Source: Thermoleophilia bacterium
GTDB lineage: Bacteria > Actinomycetota > Thermoleophilia > UBA2241
Direction of reading: 5' to 3'
DNA length: 39,222 nucleotides
Assembly (NCBI GenBank): GCA_017882325.1
Contig: JADGPQ010000004.1
Coordinates: 1-39,222, forward strand
Part shown: positions 35,486-39,222 of the stretch, piece after piece
Layout: every line of letters begins with the position of its first letter
Position numbering within the stretch: position 1 is the stretch's first letter
Translations under genes and position numbers: made by a program
Notes under the pieces: generated by a model
What the model saw: only the letters and a program-made list of their open reading frames with translations
What the model was told of the DNA's origin: nothing
Databases searched by the model: none

Positions 35486-36319
35486 TCAGCTCCGTGAGCT
35501 GGGGGAGCCGCGGCCGGCGTCGCTGCCGCGGTCGTCGTGATGACCGTGGCGGCGCGGGAGGCGCAGGTGCGGCTTGCCGCCGATGACGTCCCACAGATAG
35601 TGCTTGCGCTGCCGCCAGCGACGGTTGAAGCCCTCGTCGCGACGGCAGGCCCTCTCGAGCTTGCCGGGATTGTTGGTGTACCGGCTGTGCGCCCACGGCG
35701 AACCGGGCTTGGCGAGGCGCAGCGCGCCGATGACGGCGACAGGGGGGACGAAGATGCCCACCGTCCCCATGAACAGCTTGCCCTTGAGGTAGCTCACGAT
35801 GACGAAGGCGGCGCCGCTGAAGATGAGGGCGGAGCCGATCCAGCGCGACATCTCGGTCAGGTCTCCGACCTGGCTGATGCTGCGCGGCGTCAGGCCGGTG
35901 AGCAGCAGCGTGATGAAGGTGACGCCGAGGATCACGGCGTCGATCGAGGCGCGCCCCTCGCCGGTCCAGTAGACGTCATCGAGGTGAAGGATGAGCGCGA
36001 ACTCGTCGAGGGTGAGGGCGGCGCCCGAGCCGAAGCAGAGGGCAAAGAACTCGATCCACGGGCTCCCCGGCTGCAGGGCGAACTCGAGGATGCCGGCGAC
36101 GGTCATGCCGATGATGCCGAACACCGAGTGGTGGATGTGCAGCCCGCCGCGCGTGACGACGCTGCCCGCGCCGAGCCGGGAGCCACCCCTGGCGCGCGTG
36201 ACGCGGGTGTTGAGGCGCGCCAGGACGAAGGTGAGGAGGAAGCCGGCGAGCAGGAAGAGCAGCGGCCGCTTGGCATCGTCGAACACGTGCCCTGAGACTG
36301 TGGCGAGGACGTAGAGCAT
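35486..36319 (-). CDS. integral membrane protein with GGLHIHHSVFG and DEFALILHLDDVYW motifs
   Basis: ATG at 36319; several hydrophobic segments and conserved-looking His/Asp motifs; charged His/Arg-rich C-terminus. Confidence 0.75.
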   Translation of the reverse strand: MLYVLATVSGHVFDDAKRPLLFLLAGFLLTFVLARLNTRVTRARGGSRLGAGSVVTRGGLHIHHSVFGIIGMTVAGILEFALQPGSPWIEFFALCFGSGAALTLDEFALILHLDDVYWTGEGRASIDAVILGVTFITLLLTGLTPRSISQVGDLTEMSRWIGSALIFSGAAFVIVSYLKGKLFMGTVGIFVPPVAVIGALRLAKPGSPWAHSRYTNNPGKLERACRRDEGFNRRWRQRKHYLWDVIGGKPHLRLPRRHGHHDDRGSDAGRGSPSSRS

Positions 36320-36418
36320 CACGCCTCTATTATCGGCGCAGAAGGCGGTCCGCAACCACCCGGGCGTCGGGGCGGCGGCAGACCGCCCGCGCCGCGCCGC
36401 GCCGGGCGCCGGTCCGAG

Positions 36419-37339
36419 TCAGACGGACGGGCTGGCGGACGCCGAGGAGCCGGCCGCGGGCGTCGGGCCCGGCGACGGCAGACCGTCGGGCAGCCAGTCC
36501 TTCGCGACATCCTCGAGCACGGCCCTGGCAAGACGCTGCTGACCTTCGACGGTGAAGTGTACGCCGTCCGCCAGCCGCAAGCCGGCCACATAGGCGCCGT
36601 CGGCGTCCACGAAGAGTCCCCAGGCGTCGACATACTGAGCCCCCGGGTGCTGCGCGGCGGCGTCCTGGATGATCGTGTTGATGAGCTTCATGCGCGAGTT
36701 GCGCCACGACTCCTTCATGATCGGCATGCCCACCCAGTACACGCGCCGGGCGCCGCCCTTGAGCATCGTCTCCATCATGTCGGAAACGCGCTTCTCGTAG
36801 GCGGTCTTCCATTTGGAGGTGCCGTAGGAGATCCACGTGCCGCGGTCCCACACCGACTGGGTATCGTTGGTGCCCATCATCATGACCATCGCGTTGGGCT
36901 TGGCCGTGCGCATGACGGTCTCCATCTTCTTGCCCCAGTCGAAGAAGTCCCAGCGGCAGATGCCCGAGGATTCCTTGTAGTAGACGGTGGGCTTGAAGGC
37001 CTTCGTCTTCTCGAGCATGGGCCCGAGGGCCCAGCCGAGCTCGCCGCCCATGGAGTCGCCGCCGACCCAGACGCGCACCGGGTCGGAAGTGCTCGCCGCC
37101 CACACCCTGGGCGGCGGCGTCGTGGGCTTCGGGCTCGCCGAGGCCGCGGCCGGATTCGGACCCGTGCCGCCCGTCTCGTCCTCGCCCTTCCCGCAGCTGA
37201 TCACGACCGCGGCGATGATCGCGGCCACGACCAGCACGAGAAGGACGAGCATGAGAAGCCGCCGCCGGGCCAGCTGGCGCCGCCGGCGGCGCGGATCGCG
37301 AGGTGGTGTGGGTGCGTAGGTGCTGTGATCCATAGGCAA
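36419..37339 (-). CDS. DUF459/SGNH-hydrolase-fold membrane-anchored protein (copy C)
   Basis: TM/lipobox-like N-terminus LLVLVVAAIIAAVVISCGKG; VRVWVGGDSMGGELGWAL; MVMMMGTNDTQSV; RRVYWVGMPIM; LADGVHFTVEGQQRLA. Confidence 0.85.
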   Translation of the reverse strand: MPMDHSTYAPTPPRDPRRRRRQLARRRLLMLVLLVLVVAAIIAAVVISCGKGEDETGGTGPNPAAASASPKPTTPPPRVWAASTSDPVRVWVGGDSMGGELGWALGPMLEKTKAFKPTVYYKESSGICRWDFFDWGKKMETVMRTAKPNAMVMMMGTNDTQSVWDRGTWISYGTSKWKTAYEKRVSDMMETMLKGGARRVYWVGMPIMKESWRNSRMKLINTIIQDAAAQHPGAQYVDAWGLFVDADGAYVAGLRLADGVHFTVEGQQRLARAVLEDVAKDWLPDGLPSPGPTPAAGSSASASPSV

Positions 37340-37462
37340 AGGAGAACTTCAGCGAGTGTACGGCACGGAGTTCGGCGCTGTGTCCGGCTTCCCCTGCGCA
37401 TGATCACGTGCGCTATCCCGGTCTTGCGCCTCCCAGCCGGTGGGATACAGTGACGGCGCACC

Positions 37463-38260
37463 ATGCCCGAGCCAGACGACATCCAGGCCACGGCGCCCTC
37501 TGAGGCGTCCTCGCCGAACACGCCGCCCACGCGAATGGAGCCGGACGAGGTTCCGGCGAGCCACGCCGTGTTGCAGGAGCCTCCGGGCGAGAAGCCACCG
37601 CGCTTCGCCGACAGCTACGGCCTCGTACTCGTGCTGCTCATCGCCAGCTATTTCGTCATGGCCATCGCCGGCGACTATCACTATGGCCGCCTGCTCAGCC
37701 TCGTCATGCTCGCCACCACCACGTGGCTGGCGCTGCGCGCGTCTCAGGTCGAGCGCCGCCTGCTACGCTACGCCGTCGCCATCATCCCGGTGGCCACCGT
37801 CGTGGCCATCGCCCTCAGCGTGTTCGGCAGCGAGAACCTGGCGAAGGCAGTCACGGCGACGCTCGCCGCCCTCCTGGTGATCGTGGCCCCCGTGGCTATC
37901 GTGAAACGGCTGGCGACGCACCTGGTCATCAACATCAACACGTTCTACGGAGCCATCTGCGTCTACCTGCTCATCGCCATGTTCTTCGCCAGCATGTTCG
38001 CCCTCACCGGCGTGCTCAGCGGCGACTCCTTCTTTGCGCAGATCAGGCCGCCGGACAGGGCGTCGACGGTCGACTTCCTCTACTTCAGCTTCGTGACCAT
38101 CACGACCGTCGGCTACGGCGATCTCACGGCTATGGGGAATGTGGGGCGCATGCTGGCCGTTCTCGAAGCCATTCTCGGCCAGCTCTACCTCATCACCGTA
38201 GTGTCGCTGGTGGTCCAGAACCTCGGCCAGGCGCGGCGCAAGAAGCTGCCGCTCGACTGA
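37463..38260 (+). CDS. two-pore-domain-type potassium/ion channel protein
   Basis: STVDFLYFSFVTITTVGYGDLTAMGNVGRMLAVLEAILGQLYLITVVSLVVQNLG with TVGYGD selectivity filter. Confidence 0.9.
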   Translation: MPEPDDIQATAPSEASSPNTPPTRMEPDEVPASHAVLQEPPGEKPPRFADSYGLVLVLLIASYFVMAIAGDYHYGRLLSLVMLATTTWLALRASQVERRLLRYAVAIIPVATVVAIALSVFGSENLAKAVTATLAALLVIVAPVAIVKRLATHLVININTFYGAICVYLLIAMFFASMFALTGVLSGDSFFAQIRPPDRASTVDFLYFSFVTITTVGYGDLTAMGNVGRMLAVLEAILGQLYLITVVSLVVQNLGQARRKKLPLD

Positions 38261-38294
38261 TCGGCGCAGCACGACTTGGCCGGCCGCCCGTCCG

Positions 38295-38870
38295 TCAGGC
38301 GTCGCCGGCGGCGTCATCCACGTAGTCGCCGGCGGCCTGGCCCGGATGTCCTGCCTCACGGTCCAGCTGGCGCTCGCGCGCGGCCTGCCACAGGAACATG
38401 GCAAGCGCGGCGATGACGGCGGCCGACGCCAAGCCCGGCGCCAGCAGGTCGCTCACGCCGTTCCAGGTGAGCGCCTGCCCCAGGAAGATCACGGCGATCG
38501 CGACCACGACCACGCCGGCGAGCAATTCCTTGAGCTGCCCGAGGTCGCTGATGCGCAACCAGCCGGGCATCGGCACGCGGTCGTCGACGAAGAGACTGTA
38601 CAGACCCAGCGCGAGCACGTAGAGCACGGTCGCGAGCAGCGCGTAGTCGGCCTGTTTGATCAGCTTGCCGATAAGCTCGTTCTGCGTCATGTCCTGGTTC
38701 AAGGCGTGGATGATCGTGATCACGGTCACGACTATCGTGGACACCATGACGGCCATGAACGCGAGGAACAGGCTGATGGTAGCCAGGAGCACGAAGAACC
38801 GGCTCGAGGCGACCATCCGCCCGATGAGCTCCGAGGGCCGGCGGCGCTCCTCTGGTGGGTCGGCCTTCAC
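38295..38870 (-). CDS. YqhA/UPF0114-like membrane protein
   Basis: SSRFFVLLATISLFLAFMAVMVSTIVVTVITIIHAL...DYALLATVLYVLALGLYSLFVDD...LKELLAGVVVVAIAVIFLGQAL. Confidence 0.7.
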   Translation of the reverse strand: MKADPPEERRRPSELIGRMVASSRFFVLLATISLFLAFMAVMVSTIVVTVITIIHALNQDMTQNELIGKLIKQADYALLATVLYVLALGLYSLFVDDRVPMPGWLRISDLGQLKELLAGVVVVAIAVIFLGQALTWNGVSDLLAPGLASAAVIAALAMFLWQAARERQLDREAGHPGQAAGDYVDDAAGDA

Positions 38871-38876
38871 GGGCCC

Positions 38877-39222
38877 CTACACCTTGCGGAGCGCCAGGCC
38901 CTGAGCGACCAGCGACGCACCGAACAGGATCGCGTCGATGCCGACGAAGATCATCAGGATGGCGATCGTCGGCCCGGGCCAGGCGACCACGATGATGCCG
39001 ACCAGCGCCAGAAGAACGCCGAAGCCCGCGGCGATGCCCCAGCCCTCGCCGCGGTCGACGAAGGCCGCGATCGCCATCACGGCGCCCCAGAAGAGGAAGG
39101 CGAGGCCCACGAGGACGGCCACCGTCTTGACCGACGTGTCGGGCCAGAACACGAGGACCAGGCCGAGGATGAGGACCACCAGCCCGCCGATGATCTTGCC
39201 GGTCTTGCGTTCGGCGCCGGCG
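38877..39222 (-). CDS. HdeD/DUF308-like membrane protein, 5' end beyond window edge
   Basis: KTGKIIGGLVVLILGLVLVFWPDTSVKTVAVLVGLAFLFWGAVMAIAAF...ALVGIIVVAWPGPTIAILMIFVGIDAILFGASLVAQGLALRKV; frame stays open to the edge. Confidence 0.8.
   Translation of the reverse strand, partial: AGAERKTGKIIGGLVVLILGLVLVFWPDTSVKTVAVLVGLAFLFWGAVMAIAAFVDRGEGWGIAAGFGVLLALVGIIVVAWPGPTIAILMIFVGIDAILFGASLVAQGLALRKV

Noticed and set aside
1-39222. CRISPR arrays, tRNA/rRNA genes, transposons or integrase
   Set aside because: No regularly spaced repeats, no recognisable tRNA or rRNA segments, and no transposase or integrase motif in any ORF.

Overview
This is a 39.2 kb high-GC bacterial chromosomal window. Gene content suggests an actinobacterium, but that is inference. 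It is densely packed with protein-coding genes. I saw no rRNA, tRNA, CRISPR array or transposase. From left to right it contains: a Cys-type formate dehydrogenase alpha subunit cut by the left edge; an eroded MFS drug-transporter fragment; a REC-LuxR response regulator; a fused FAD/Fe-S D-lactate/glycolate-type dehydrogenase; CcdA plus a TlpA-like lipoprotein; an FmdB zinc ribbon; GalE; an Rrf2 regulator; a TPR protein; a probable operon of a CobB/CbiA-like protein, two tandem paralogous polytopic membrane proteins and nicotinate phosphoribosyltransferase; a histidine kinase, response regulator, small Cys/Arg-rich protein and GGDEF cyclase cluster; a DUF885 protein; an internally deleted peptide-binding protein gene; BlaI-like and MarR regulators; an FAD amine oxidase-like protein; DUF1634/TauE; an ArfB-like GGQ protein; an EamA transporter; an HhH-GPD glycosylase; and a locus with two MBOAT genes and three SGNH/DUF459 genes in which one MBOAT+SGNH cassette has decayed. 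The window ends with a VOC protein, an aminotransferase, a K+ channel, a YqhA-like protein and a DUF308 protein. The most notable observations are: (1) a CobB/CbiA homologue that has lost both the P-loop lysine and the glutaminase cysteine, yet heads a tightly coupled operon; (2) an MBOAT gene reduced in frame to its first ~9 and last ~80 residues, next to a stop/frameshift-damaged SGNH partner; (3) a peptide-binding protein gene with a similar middle-deleted structure; (4) two small proteins sharing a DRRxGERR...RRxxDRR signature, both next to signalling genes; and (5) a CsoR-family-like operator overlapping a consensus-like promoter. Assignments come from recognising sequence motifs by eye; no database search was run.
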